This document shows, piece by piece, positions 32,199-41,571 of a stretch of 64,000 nucleotides of DNA. A program made the translations under genes and the position numbers. The notes beneath the pieces are model-generated. The model made no database searches and had not been told where the DNA came from. It saw only the letters and a program-made list of their open reading frames with translations. Source of the DNA: RYN-133 sp963785425 (GTDB lineage Bacteria > Actinomycetota > Actinomycetes > Mycobacteriales > Jatrophihabitantaceae); assembly GCA_963785425.1 (NCBI GenBank), contig CAWAVG010000004.1:372001-436000 (forward strand), read 5' to 3'. Position 1 is the stretch's first letter. Each line of letters starts with the position of its first letter.

Positions 32199-33442
32199 AC
32201 GACGTGCCCGACCGCGAAGCCGAGCCGGACGAACTGCTCGCCGCGGAAGGCCGCTGCCGCCGTGGGCTCGCCGCTCTGCGGGCGCTCGGCGTGGCGCTCG
32301 TCGTCGCGCTCGGCGCCTTCCTCGCGATCCGTGCGCTGGGGGGCGGCAGAGCCCACACAGACAGCGGCAACTGCCGGACCGGACCTCGTCGCACTCGCCG
32401 CAGACCGCGCCGCCGCTGTTCCGCCAACCCGGCGGCGGGCCGCGCACGCTCCCGCCGTGGCCGACGGCACGGGGCGCGTGCGACGACCAGCCCAGTTGGC
32501 CCTCGTCTCGGGGCAACGACCCGCGCACGGCACCGGGCTGACGATGCTCGTGGGCGGCAGCCGGGTGTGGCTCGTCGACTTCGACACCGGTACCAGGACC
32601 CGCCCCTGCACCCGGCGCTGGGCCGTGACGGATACGTCGAACAGCTGGCCGGGTCCACGGCGGTCATCTCGGCGTGCAGCCGGGCGGCGCCCGGACGGTC
32701 TCGGTGGGCGGCCAGGCGTCGGCGTACCCGCGGGGTCCGGTACACGAGCGTGTACGCGGACGGCTCGAAGGTCTACGTGGTGCACCAGGCCGACCGCCGC
32801 CATCGCGTAGCGTCGCTCGCCGCCGACGGCCGGCAGGTGCGGCTGGCAAACGGTTCGCCCGGCGGGCGTCACCGCGGGGGTCGTTGCCGGCACCGGTCCA
32901 AGGGCGGGCGGCAACGCGGTGCTCCGACGCTCCGTCGGGTCGGACCCGCATGGTTGCCCGCGGATCGCCGCTGGCCGCCGGCGGCGGACGGGTCGTCGGC
33001 ACGCTCGGCTGCAACGTGGCCGCCCGTGCCTGCACGTGCGCAGTATCGATGTCCCACGGCGCGACGCCTACGGATGCCCCGCCCGCCCGGGGCGGCACGC
33101 GTCGTGAGCCCCGACGGGCGCGAGTTCGCGTTCGCACTCGAGCGCGCGATCCGGACCGCCGCTACGAGATGGGCGATCCGTTGCCGCCGGCCGACATCGC
33201 CGTGGCTGCAGCTCGATACCGGCCGGCTCGACGTCGTGCCAGGCATCGAGCTGCCCGGGAAGGTCGGCCTGAGCCTGGCCTTCGCACCGGACAGCGACTG
33301 GTTGGTGGCAGCGCTCGACGCCGGTCGGGACACCCGGCTGTTCGCCTGGCGTCCGGGTCTGGCCGCATCCCGAAGAGACCGCTCCTGCATCGACCGGGCC
33401 GGCCCCCATCGAGGCGGCCTGGTGGTCACTCGCGGACTCAGA
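32195..33442 (+). pseudogene. Broken paralogue of the TolB-like propeller gene
   Basis: Starts at ATG 32195 inside the ATGA overlap with copy 1. The anchor helix (ALGVALVVALGAFLAIRALG) is intact. After that, pieces homologous to copy 1 appear in alternating frames: HSPQTAPPLFRQPGG, LTMLVGGSRVWLVDFDTG, YTSVYADGSKVYVVHQADRR, VVSPDGREFAFALE and LQLDTGRLDVVPGIELPGKV with FAFAPD-like FAPDSDWLVAALD. By my reading at least six frame changes occur in about 1.2 kb. One frame happens to remain open across the whole stretch, which hides the damage. Either the gene has decayed or the sequence is locally poor. The 3' end runs into the convergent membrane-protein gene. Confidence 0.75.
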
Positions 33443-35017
33443 TCAGCCCGACAGGGTGTACGTGCCCGGCTGCGAGGTGGTCATCGTCGTCCACCCGAAA
33501 CCGTCCGGCGCGAGCTGCGCTTCGATCACCGGCGCGTTCGGGTCCGCGGGAGTCGTGACCGCGCGCAGGTTCTCCGGATTGCGCACGCGCACGCCGAAGG
33601 TGCACCTACACGGCACGCGCAGCACGAGCTTCGACTGGCTGAAGCGGACGACGCGCACCGGCGCCGCGACGATCGGGTTGGCGTCGGCAACGCGATACAC
33701 CGTCCACGAGGCGTCGTGCCAGACACGGTCGAGGTACTGCGGGCGGTTGCGGGCGACGAGACGGAACTCCGGGGTGATCGTGCGGCGGTACGTGCTAGCG
33801 ATCGCGACGAAGCACACGGCGTTGTTGTCGAGCCACACCTTGTACTCGGTGGCGTCGAGTTCGGGTTCGGCGAGGACGGCGTTGAGCGCGTTGTCCTCCT
33901 GGTACTCGTAGCCGCGAGCGAGCATCGCGTGGTCGAGCAGCGCGAACGACGCGGTGTGCGTGCCGTCGTCGACCACCTCGAGCCGGCAGTCGCGCAACTG
34001 CGCATGCAGCGTCTTCAGCTCGCCGATCAGGCTCGTGTAGTAGTCGGGCGAGGCGGTCGGCTCAGCGGCGTCGAACACGTCACCGACGCTCTGCTTGGTC
34101 GACAGCGCAAGCGCGATCGAGACGCCGAGCAGCGCCGTGCGCAACCGGCGCGTCGAGGTGGCGACCACCACGGCCGGTAGGCAGTAGGCGACCCACCGCA
34201 GCAGGTTGTCGCCGAGCCCGTTCGGGATCAGGAAGATCATCGGCGCGCCGAGCAGCGTCAGCCAGATGGTGGTGCGCAGCCAGTCCGGCGTGGCGGCGAC
34301 GAGCAGGCAGAGCGCCGCAGCGACCAGCTGGGCCAACTGCAGCAAGGTGAACGACTCCGGACCGGGTTGCCCGAAGAGGATCGCGACGCCGATCAGGGCC
34401 ACTCCGATCGGCGCCACGACGAGCACGCTGGTACGGCGCCACTCGGGGCGGGAGAGGAACAACCCGAGCAGCAGGATCGCCAGGAACGCTGCCGACACCG
34501 GCGACGACGCGACCGTCAGCAGCCCGAACAACGCGGCGAACCAGACGCGACGGCGCATGACGAACACAGCCGCGAACACCGCCATCAGACATCCGAGCGC
34601 GAAGGGCACCCGTCCGCTCCACATGTTCAGCCCCGCGGTGAGCACGACGACCCACAGGCCGGCGACCGGATGCCGGGTCTCGCGCAGCGCGTACCAGGCC
34701 GCCGGGGCGGTCGCGGCGGTCGCGATCGCCGCGAGCCCGATCGCACTGACCAGGGCAGCGAGGTACGGCGTCAGCACCGAGTAGTTCCCCGGCGTCGAAC
34801 CGCCGCCGAACCAGCCGAACCAGTAGTCGAGCCCGACGCCGTGCAACACCGCCGAGGCCCGCGCCGTCGCAGCGAAGATGTCGTTGACGTTCGGCGCGAC
34901 GATCGCGAAGACCGCGGCGTCGATGACGCCGACCGCGACCGGCATCAGCCAGCGCGCCTCGCGCCGCACCCACGGCACGGGGCGCTGCTCGGCAGCCGGA
35001 TCGGCGACGGCGGTCAT
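33443..35017 (-). CDS. Large polytopic membrane protein with extracytoplasmic tail
   Basis: A 524-residue intact protein. Roughly ten or eleven hydrophobic helices fill residues 25-310 (for example LAALVSAIGLAAIATAATA, LWVVVLTAGLNMWSGRVPFA and VLVVAPIGVALIGVAILFGQ). A soluble tail of about 200 residues follows with alpha/beta character, rich in Trp/Tyr. The layout recalls GT-C glycosyltransferases or YfhO-like proteins, but I see no diagnostic motif. It starts at ATG 35017, overlapping the stop of the broken DUF4012 gene as ATGA, so the two were translationally coupled. With the sugar transferase further right, an envelope or exopolysaccharide role is a reasonable guess. Confidence 0.72.
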   Translation of the reverse strand: MTAVADPAAEQRPVPWVRREARWLMPVAVGVIDAAVFAIVAPNVNDIFAATARASAVLHGVGLDYWFGWFGGGSTPGNYSVLTPYLAALVSAIGLAAIATAATAPAAWYALRETRHPVAGLWVVVLTAGLNMWSGRVPFALGCLMAVFAAVFVMRRRVWFAALFGLLTVASSPVSAAFLAILLLGLFLSRPEWRRTSVLVVAPIGVALIGVAILFGQPGPESFTLLQLAQLVAAALCLLVAATPDWLRTTIWLTLLGAPMIFLIPNGLGDNLLRWVAYCLPAVVVATSTRRLRTALLGVSIALALSTKQSVGDVFDAAEPTASPDYYTSLIGELKTLHAQLRDCRLEVVDDGTHTASFALLDHAMLARGYEYQEDNALNAVLAEPELDATEYKVWLDNNAVCFVAIASTYRRTITPEFRLVARNRPQYLDRVWHDASWTVYRVADANPIVAAPVRVVRFSQSKLVLRVPCRCTFGVRVRNPENLRAVTTPADPNAPVIEAQLAPDGFGWTTMTTSQPGTYTLSG

Positions 35018-36866
35018 GATCCGCAGTCGGGTCGTCCGTCACGTCGACGGTCATCGGGTTGATCAGCGGCGGCAAGCGCACCGTCGGCGGCCCGTGCCCG
35101 CCGGCTCGCTCAGGTGCAGAACGAGGGTTCGCGACTGTCCGGCCGGAATCGTCAGGATGGTCTTGAAGACCGGGTGTCCCCGCTCGGCGCCGGTGACGGC
35201 AGTGAACGACGAGCCGTTGTTCGTGATGCTCGTCAGCCGTGCGCCGGACGATGCGTAGTAGTAGACCGCAAGCCGCGTCGCGCCGCGCTTGCTCTGGTAG
35301 TCCCGAAAGCCCGTGTAGCCGTACACGTACTTCGGCAGGTGCGCCGGGGCATCATTCGACAGAGTGATCGTCGAGGTCACGGCCGCGTGGCGCCGCACCC
35401 GGTGCGCTGGTAGCCGAACGATCCGTGCAGGTAGTAGTCGAGCTTCGAACCGAGGGTGTTGACGATCGCGAGGCCCGCATAGGGCGAGGTGGTCGGCACC
35501 TCGCCGGCGAGCGGCAGATCGACGCGAAGGCGGTTCTCGATCGCCGGGTCGCGCGCCCACAGGAGCAGCCGGTATTCGCCCGCTGCTTTGCCCGCCGCCT
35601 TCAGCAGCGCCGCCGGGCTCGCGCCGGTAGCGACGAATTCCTTCGCGACGGCCCGCGCGATCTCATCGAGGAAGTTCTTGCGCTGCCGGCTTGTCTGGGC
35701 GACGGCACCGCGCGTAGACCTCTTGCTGGGTCAGCGCCACGACGTTGGCGGCGCTGACTGCGTGACGATCGGGCAGAACGTGCCGGGCCGGTCACCGCGA
35801 GCAGGTAGCTCAGCGCGGTGGGATCGAGGGCGATCGCACCGTCGATACGCTGCCCGCTCTTGCGTTGCCACATGGATGCCCAGATCTGCGCGGCATAGGG
35901 AAAGTGCGGGCTGCCGTCACTGTTCTTGTACGACTTCGTCGGGCAGACCCGGCCACAGCGCGTCGAAGTCCTGGCCGAAGTCGACGCTGGACGGCACGCC
36001 GTACAGCGAGTCGTTCGACCCGAACTGGACGAAGCGACAACTTGCCGTGATCGGCGCGCAGGATCGCAAACGCGCCGGGCAGGCCGCCGAGCCCGCGCAA
36101 CTCGGCGTTGTTCTCGAACGTGACCATGTAGGTGCGCGGCCCGTCCGCGCCCGAGCATCGACGGGGCGACATCGGCGGCGAGACTCGCGGCATGCACCGA
36201 GCGTTCGAGATGGGTGAGCTGGTCGAGCAGGTCGTCGCGCGCGGTGTTGACCGATCCGAGCCACGTCGAGTCCGACGCTGCGTTGATCGTGTGCACGGCC
36301 CCGTCCATCACTGACGCCGCGCTGTGCGAGCGGCGGTGCGAGCGCCGAGACCGCGCCGAGGTCGAAACGTCCGTCAGGGCCTCGCAATGCCTTGCCGTTA
36401 AGCCGTGCGTGGCGTCGATGACGGCCGGGAGTGCTCCGTCGGCGATCGAATGCACACTCGACGTGACTGCCCTGCGGTGTCCAGCGGATCGCCGAGGTAG
36501 GGGATCGCGGCCGCGACCGCCCACACCGGTCCGGTCGTGAGGTCGTAGGCACGATCGGAGTGCGCGCGCACCGCATCCGCGTCGGCACGCGCGGCACTGA
36601 GATTGCCGGCAGCGACGTCAGCGCGCAGATTGTGCACGCCGGCGCGCACCGCCTCGAGTTCGGTGCGCGCCTTGAGACCGGTGTAGATCAGCCACGCGCC
36701 GCAGCCAATCACGAGCAGCACGAGTACACCACGCCGAGCAGCACCGCCGCCGGGTCGACCGGCGCCGTCGCTGTGCCGCGGCCGGCGCGTCCGCCGGTGG
36801 TTGTGCCGGTGCGGCTGCCGACTGGTCGGGCGTCTCGGACGACATGTTCTCCTCAGGCACGGTCAT
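35014..36866 (-). pseudogene. DUF4012 family gene with many frameshifts
   Basis: From ATG 36866 (MTVPEENMSSETPDQSAAA) to the TGA overlapping the next gene the length (about 617 codons) fits an intact DUF4012 protein, but homologous parts lie in alternating frames: LLVIGCGAWLIYTGLKARTE (membrane anchor), VWAVAAAIPYLGDPLDTAG, NAASDSTWLGSVNTARDDLL, TYMVTFENNAELRGLGGLPG (a family hallmark), GSNDSLYGVPSSVDFGQDF, ALDPTALSYLLAVTGP, DYYLHGSFGYQRTG and TITLSNDAPAHLPKYVYGY. I count roughly ten frame changes. DUF4012 proteins are membrane-anchored and often encoded in exopolysaccharide clusters; their role is unknown. True decay and local sequencing error cannot be separated from the sequence alone. Confidence 0.75.
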
Positions 36867-37150
36867 GGCGACCCGCAGTCGTCTGCAATGACGTGCGTAA
36901 CAAGCGGATTAACCGTCGGCTGCAGACGCATCAGCGGCGGGCCGTTACCGGCGGGCTCGTTCAGGTGGAGGACGACTGTTGCGTCGCGCCGACCACCGTG
37001 CTGACGATCGAAACGCCGGATCCGATCCCGGCCTATGGCGGCGAGCGTCATTCGCCCGTCCGTCCCGGCCCGTCGAAGGCGCGGGTGCGCAGGGCGGAGT
37101 CCGCGCTGTGGTCGGCGGCTACGTCGTCGCTATCAGGCTCCGGAGAAAGC
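36863..37150 (-). pseudogene. 3' remnant of a second DUF4012 gene
   Basis: The segment ends VVLHLNEPAGNGPPLMRLQP and DDCGSP before a TGA that overlaps the ATG of the next DUF4012 gene as ATGA. The same ending (VLHLSEPAGTG, then a PP-rich segment and DDPDCGS in mixed frames) closes the neighbouring copy, so this is the C-terminus of a tandem duplicate. Only about the last 45-60 residues are recognisable. The rest up to the terminator at 37153 is in disorder. Confidence 0.6.
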
Positions 37151-37152
37151 GA

Positions 37153-37182
37153 ATCGGGGCGGTTCAGGTGAACCGCCCCGAT
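37153..37182. terminator. Perfect hairpin after the LAxTG surface-protein gene
   Basis: Arms ATCGGGGCGGTTCA (37153-37166) and TGAACCGCCCCGAT (37169-37182) are perfect complements around two bases. On the minus strand the hairpin is followed by TCGCTTTCT, so it looks like an intrinsic terminator of the leftward surface-protein gene ending at 37210. Confidence 0.75.
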
Positions 37183-37209
37183 CGTAGTTCGGAGTGCTGA
37201 AGCCGAGCC

Positions 37210-37750
37210 TCAGGCATGATTGCTATTTCGGCGCCGACCGGCCAGCAACATCATCGCCCCGCTGACGAGCAGGTCGATACCGAGTGCGCCGATCCCGACG
37301 ACCGTCACACCGGTACCGGCGAGGTTACTACCACGGTCACTGCCACCACCGCCGTTGGCGTCGACCTCGAGACCGGGCACGGCGGACCCCGGACAGCTAC
37401 CGCGGGAGACCTTGATGCTGACGGTGTGATGCCCGGGCGCCGCATTACTCGGGATCTTCGCCGGGATGCTGTAGCGGCCCGCCGGATTACGGTTGGCCAG
37501 TGGAGACCTGCTGGCTGTCGAAGATAACGGCGACCGTTGCGCCGGCCGAGCAGCCGTTGCCCTGGACGACGACGGTGCCGCCGGCCTCCGGATGGGGATT
37601 CGAGAAATGAATGCCGCCCGTGCCGGTGGAGCCGGCAAGCGGGTAGGTACCCGCAGGAGCCGCGGACGCGCGACCGGCAATAACCGCGGCGGCGAGCACC
37701 CCGCCCAGTGCCGCGAGCGCGGCGAGCGTACGCGTCATCGTCGTCTTCAT
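37210..37750 (-). CDS. LAxTG-type sortase-anchored surface protein, frameshifted
   Basis: Begins at ATG 37750 with a Sec signal (MKTTMTRTLAALAALGGVLA, then Ala-rich cleavage site). The mature domain (IHFSNPHPEAGGTVVVQGNG and VAVIFDSQQVS) resembles a small Ig-like fold. Near 37494-37498 the frame is lost; deleting one base of the GGCC run rejoins it to NRNPAGRYSIPAKIPS and onward. The end is a textbook sorting signal: LAGTG, a hydrophobic helix (VVGIGALGIDLLVSGAMMLL) and RRR. LAxTG is the class E sortase motif of high-GC actinobacteria. Total about 179 residues. No sortase gene is nearby. A terminator follows. Confidence 0.75.
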
Positions 37751-37915
37751 AAATTCCGCTCGTGGAACTGCAGGGGTTTTCCGTCGGCGGAATGGCAGAC
37801 GGGCAGCAGGATGACGGTATCCCTTATCGACCAATCTTCGTAGCCGTACGCGGGCCTGAAAGCGCTCTTTGCCGGACGAATCCTGTTTCCCGAGCATCGC
37901 CAGCCGCCGCGCCGA

Positions 37916-39445
37916 CTAATAGGCGCCCCGCCGCAACAACAACGCGAAGATCGTTCTGAACAGGATGCTGAAATCAAGTCCCAGACTCCAGTTCTCCACG
38001 TAGTACAGATCCAGGCGCACGGCGTCGTCCCACGACAGTTCCGACCGCCCGCTGACCTGCCACAGACCGGTGATGCCTGGACGCACGAGCAGGCGCCTGC
38101 GTGCGGCGCCGGTGTAGGTCGAGTCGATCGCCGCGAGCGGACGCGGCCCGACCAGGGACATCGATCCGCCGATCACATTGATCAGCTGCGGCAGTTCGTC
38201 GATGGACAGCCGCCGGATCCACCGGCCGACCGGGGTCACCCGCGGGTCGCGCCGGATCTTGAACAGCACGCCGCCGCCGTCCTGCTCGTTCTGGTCGATG
38301 ACCACGTCGCGCTGCGCCTCGGCGTCGGCGCGCATCGAACGGAACTTGAGGATCGTGAACTCGTGCCCGTGGACACCGAGGCGGCGCTGCCGGAACAACA
38401 CCGGGCCGGAGCTGGTCGTCTTCACCAGGACGGCGGTGACGAGCAGGATCGGTAGCGCGATCAGCAAGAGGATGGACGCGCCGACGATATCGAGGCTGCG
38501 CTTGAGCACGCGCGGCAGGCGGCCGAGTTGGGGCTGCTCGAGCCAGAAGAGCGGCAGGCCCTCGACCGGGCTCACGTGCACGCGCGGGCCGGCGATCTCG
38601 GTCAGTGCCGGGGCCATCACCAATCCGCGGCCAGTGCCCTCCAGGCGCCAGCCCAGACGCCGGACGCTGGTGGGTCCCATGCCGTTGCCGGTGACCGCGA
38701 CGACGTCGGCGTCGATGCGCGCGGCCGCCTCGGCGGCGTCCTGGACACCGCCGACGACCCGCACTCCGGGCACGACCTCAGCGTCGCGGGGCGAATCCTC
38801 GACGCACACCCCGACGACCTTCAAGCCCGCGCCACGAGCGCGGTCGGTCACCTCGATGAGGTGCTGGACCGATTCGGTCGTGCCCACGGCCAGGATGCGG
38901 TAGCACCAGCCGCCCTGGGAGCGTCGCCGGCGGGCGAGCGCGCGCACCGCCGCGCGGCCGATGAGGAGCAGCGCGATCCCGATCGGGATCACCCCGACCA
39001 CGTACCCGCGCGCGACGTCGGTCTTGGTCGCGTAGCAGGCGGTGGCCAGGACGCTCACGGTGAGCGCGCTGGCGCGCAGGACACGTTTGGCCTCTTCCGG
39101 GCCCGAGGCCAGGTGCCGGATCTCGTAGCCGCCGACCCAGAGCAGCATCACGACCCAACCGAGCGCGATGCCCAGCCCCACCGCGAGGTACGGGACCGCG
39201 CCGGTGTCCGTGCTGCCGTTGCCGAAGCGCACTACATAGCCGACGACCGTGGCGATGATGATGCAACACATGTCGAGCGTGAGCAGCGAGATCCGGTACC
39301 GCACGGCCCACAGGGGCGGCAGGGCGATGTTCTCATGGACGCGCTCAGCAAGGTCCGCCTCCTCGGCGGCGAGCTGCGGCCGGGGCGGCTGCTGCGCCAG
39401 ATGGATCGACGACGTCGGCACGCTCGGTTCGCTGAGTCGAGCCAA
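37916..39445 (-). CDS. Polyprenyl glycosylphosphotransferase (exopolysaccharide initiation)
   Basis: A 509-residue WcaJ/CpsE-type enzyme that would transfer a sugar-1-phosphate to undecaprenyl phosphate, starting a repeat unit of an exopolysaccharide. Four N-terminal helices (about residues 50-170) and a central nucleotide-binding-like domain lead to a fifth helix (RSLDIVGASILLLIALPILL) and the catalytic domain: GPVLFRQRRLGVHGHEFTIL, KFRSMRADAE, RWIRRLSIDELPQLINVIGG, SLVGPRPLA and PGITGLWQVSGRSELSW. All conserved parts are present. It starts at a TTG at 39445. The DUF4012, LAxTG and membrane-protein genes lie to its left. Confidence 0.93.
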   Translation of the reverse strand: MARLSEPSVPTSSIHLAQQPPRPQLAAEEADLAERVHENIALPPLWAVRYRISLLTLDMCCIIIATVVGYVVRFGNGSTDTGAVPYLAVGLGIALGWVVMLLWVGGYEIRHLASGPEEAKRVLRASALTVSVLATACYATKTDVARGYVVGVIPIGIALLLIGRAAVRALARRRRSQGGWCYRILAVGTTESVQHLIEVTDRARGAGLKVVGVCVEDSPRDAEVVPGVRVVGGVQDAAEAAARIDADVVAVTGNGMGPTSVRRLGWRLEGTGRGLVMAPALTEIAGPRVHVSPVEGLPLFWLEQPQLGRLPRVLKRSLDIVGASILLLIALPILLVTAVLVKTTSSGPVLFRQRRLGVHGHEFTILKFRSMRADAEAQRDVVIDQNEQDGGGVLFKIRRDPRVTPVGRWIRRLSIDELPQLINVIGGSMSLVGPRPLAAIDSTYTGAARRRLLVRPGITGLWQVSGRSELSWDDAVRLDLYYVENWSLGLDFSILFRTIFALLLRRGAY

Positions 39446-39654
39446 GGCCGAGCCCTCCCTGCCGATTCGCGTGTGCTCCGTGTGATGTGCGTACAGGCCG
39501 ATTGTGGTCCACGGCGGTCCACGGCGCCATGGCCAATCGTCCCCCGCGTCGCGGCAGCGTCAAATCGATGCACTTGGCGTGAAAGGCCCGCTCCACGCGA
39601 TCGCCGAATGCTCACCGGCCCGCTGCGGGCGCAACTGCCGCGCTGACGCGCATT

Positions 39655-39680
39655 GGCCCGGGATCCGCGGATCCCGGGCC
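39655..39680. terminator. Perfect palindromic hairpin after the osmoprotectant operon
   Basis: GGCCCGGGATCC (39655-39666) and GGATCCCGGGCC (39669-39680) are perfect arms around GC. It lies about 30 bases beyond the leftward stop of the substrate-binding gene, so it probably ends that operon. The rest of 39446-39708 shows no gene. Confidence 0.7.
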
Positions 39681-39708
39681 GAGGCGCACCGTCGTCGGTA
39701 GTGCCGAA

Positions 39709-40680
39709 CTAGATCAGACCTTGCTGCTTGAGCCACGCCTTGGCGACGGTGTCGGGGTCGACATTCGTCCCGAGTTTCGAGTCGAGGGTCAGCAGGGTCT
39801 TGGTGTCGAGCTTTGCCGACACCGCGTCGCAGGCCTGCTTCATCGGCTGCGTCAACGTGCTCTTGGCGAACACCGGGACGATGTTCTGGGCCGCGAACAT
39901 GCTCTTCGGGTCCGCGAGGGACACGAAGTGGTTCTTCACGATGCTCGGGTCGGTCGAGAACACGTCCGCAGCGTCGATGTGGCCGTTGATGAGCGCATTG
40001 ACCGTCGCCGTGCCGCCCGCGTCGGTCGGGACGAACTGTCCGAACTCGACGCCGTAGATACTCTTCAGCGCGGGGACGCCGTCGGGACGCGACTTGAAGT
40101 TGGCGGGCGCGCCGAGCGTGAGGTTCTTGGCCACGCTCGCCAGGTCGCCGATCGACTTCAGGTGGTACTTGCTCGCGGTCCCTTGAGTGACGGTGATCGT
40201 GTCGGAGTCCTGTGCCGGCGCGAAGTTCGTCACGGCGAACTTGTTGGCCGCCGCAACCTGCTGCAACTGCGCGTACACGTCATCGGGCGTCTTCGCGCTC
40301 GTCGTCTTGCCGAGCAGGAACGGCAGGATCGAGCCGGTGTACTCGGGGATGGCCGTGATCTCGTTGTTGGACAGCGCCTTCATGTAGACCGCGCGCTCGC
40401 CGATGTTGAGGTGCTTGGTGACCTTCACGCCCTTGGCGGCCATGGCATCGCCGTAGATGTCGGCGAGCAGGATGCTCTCGCCGAAGTCTGCCGACCCGAT
40501 GGTCACCGAGCCCGGGTCCTTGGGCAGGCCGCCCGCAGGCGCCGTCGGCTGCCCGGAGGTCTGGGTGTTGAACGTCTGTGTCGGCGAGCCGCCGCCTTGC
40601 GCGGAGCTTCCGCTGCTGCCACACGCGGCGAGCGCCAACAGGCCGAGCACGGTCAGCACCGCGAGGTAGATCCGTTTCAT
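39709..40680 (-). CDS. Osmoprotectant ABC transporter, substrate-binding lipoprotein
   Basis: A 323-residue OpuBC/OsmX/ProX-type binding protein for glycine betaine, choline or related quaternary amines. The signal peptide ends in the lipobox LAACG (MKRIYLAVLTVLGLLALAAC). The mature protein has the OpuAC-type fold: TIGSADFGESILLADIYGDA near the start and later segments such as EYTGSILPFLL and FKSRPDGVPALKSIYGVEFG. It is last in a leftward operon and starts at ATG 40680. Ligand choice cannot be told from the sequence alone. Confidence 0.92.
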   Translation of the reverse strand: MKRIYLAVLTVLGLLALAACGSSGSSAQGGGSPTQTFNTQTSGQPTAPAGGLPKDPGSVTIGSADFGESILLADIYGDAMAAKGVKVTKHLNIGERAVYMKALSNNEITAIPEYTGSILPFLLGKTTSAKTPDDVYAQLQQVAAANKFAVTNFAPAQDSDTITVTQGTASKYHLKSIGDLASVAKNLTLGAPANFKSRPDGVPALKSIYGVEFGQFVPTDAGGTATVNALINGHIDAADVFSTDPSIVKNHFVSLADPKSMFAAQNIVPVFAKSTLTQPMKQACDAVSAKLDTKTLLTLDSKLGTNVDPDTVAKAWLKQQGLI

Positions 40681-40731
40681 CGCATTCTCCTTCGAGACTG
40701 TGGTGAGAGGTCTGAGAGATCAGATCGGTCT

Positions 40732-41571
40732 TCACGCATGCGTCAAATGCGCCTCCGCGGCATCGTCGGAGGGTGCGTCCGCCTGTTCCGGACGGATCTT
40801 CGCCGCTCGGCCGGACAGCCCGGGCGAGACGACGTAGCGCTGGACGAGGTTGAGCAGCGCATCGGCGAGCACGGCCAGCACGGCCACGGTGATGCCGGCG
40901 GCGACCATCGCGGGATAGCCGGTCTGCGGATCGAACAGGGTCTCGGTGCCGTCCTTGATGTAGCGGCCGAGCCCGCCCAGGAACGGCAGGAAGCCCGCCA
41001 CCGTGACCGTCGCGATGACCTGCAGCGTCGCGCTGCGCAGCCCCGACATGATGAGTGGCAGCGCGCAGGGGAACTCGACCTTGCGCACGACCTCGCTGCC
41101 GGTCATCCCCATTCCGCGCGCGGCGTCGCGAGCGGCCGGGTCGACGTTCTGCACGCCCGCATAGGTGCTCGTGAGGATCGGCGGCAGGGCGAGCACCACG
41201 AGCACGATCATCACCGGGACGAAGACCGACAGGCCGCCCCGATCGACCACGCCGGGGATGGCGAAGTTCGTCGTGATCACCGACGAGAACATGATGTAGA
41301 GCAGGATCGCGAAGCCGAGCGTCGGCACGGCGCGCAGGCCGTTGGCAAGGCCCACGACGAGCACGACGCCGCGCCCGGTGTGCCCGACGATCAACCCGAT
41401 GGGCAGCGCGATGGCCGTCGCGACGATGAGGATCAGCACCGTATAGATCACGTGCTCGCGGATGTGGGCGAGTAGGCCGTAAGGACCCCACCAGTTCGAC
41501 GGGTCGTTGAACCAGACCAGCACCCGGCCGAAGCCCGGGACCTGCAGGTCGGCCAAGACATTGCGGGTCAT
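40732..41571 (-). CDS. Osmoprotectant ABC transporter permease 2
   Basis: A 279-residue OpuBB/ProW-type permease with five or six helices and the cytosolic EAA loop that contacts the ATPase (DAARGMGMTGSEVVRKVEFP, then CALPLIMSGLR). The ATG at 41571 shares one base with the stop of permease 1 (TGATG), so the two subunits are coupled and probably form a heterodimer. The frame extends to 41595, but that start lies within permease 1. An N-terminal soluble part of about 40 residues precedes helix 1. Confidence 0.92.
   Translation of the reverse strand: MTRNVLADLQVPGFGRVLVWFNDPSNWWGPYGLLAHIREHVIYTVLILIVATAIALPIGLIVGHTGRGVVLVVGLANGLRAVPTLGFAILLYIMFSSVITTNFAIPGVVDRGGLSVFVPVMIVLVVLALPPILTSTYAGVQNVDPAARDAARGMGMTGSEVVRKVEFPCALPLIMSGLRSATLQVIATVTVAGFLPFLGGLGRYIKDGTETLFDPQTGYPAMVAAGITVAVLAVLADALLNLVQRYVVSPGLSGRAAKIRPEQADAPSDDAAEAHLTHA

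Noticed and set aside
33421..33440. Another copy of the GAGTGGTCA word
   Set aside because: GTGGTCACTCGCGG resembles the unit but the core is altered (GAGTGACCA), it is single, and no partner arm is near.
32063..34180. A 705-codon open frame on the plus strand
   Set aside because: It begins inside the first TolB-like gene, passes through the broken copy in the wrong frame for much of its length, and ends antisense to the intact membrane-protein gene. It is open because the DNA is GC-rich.
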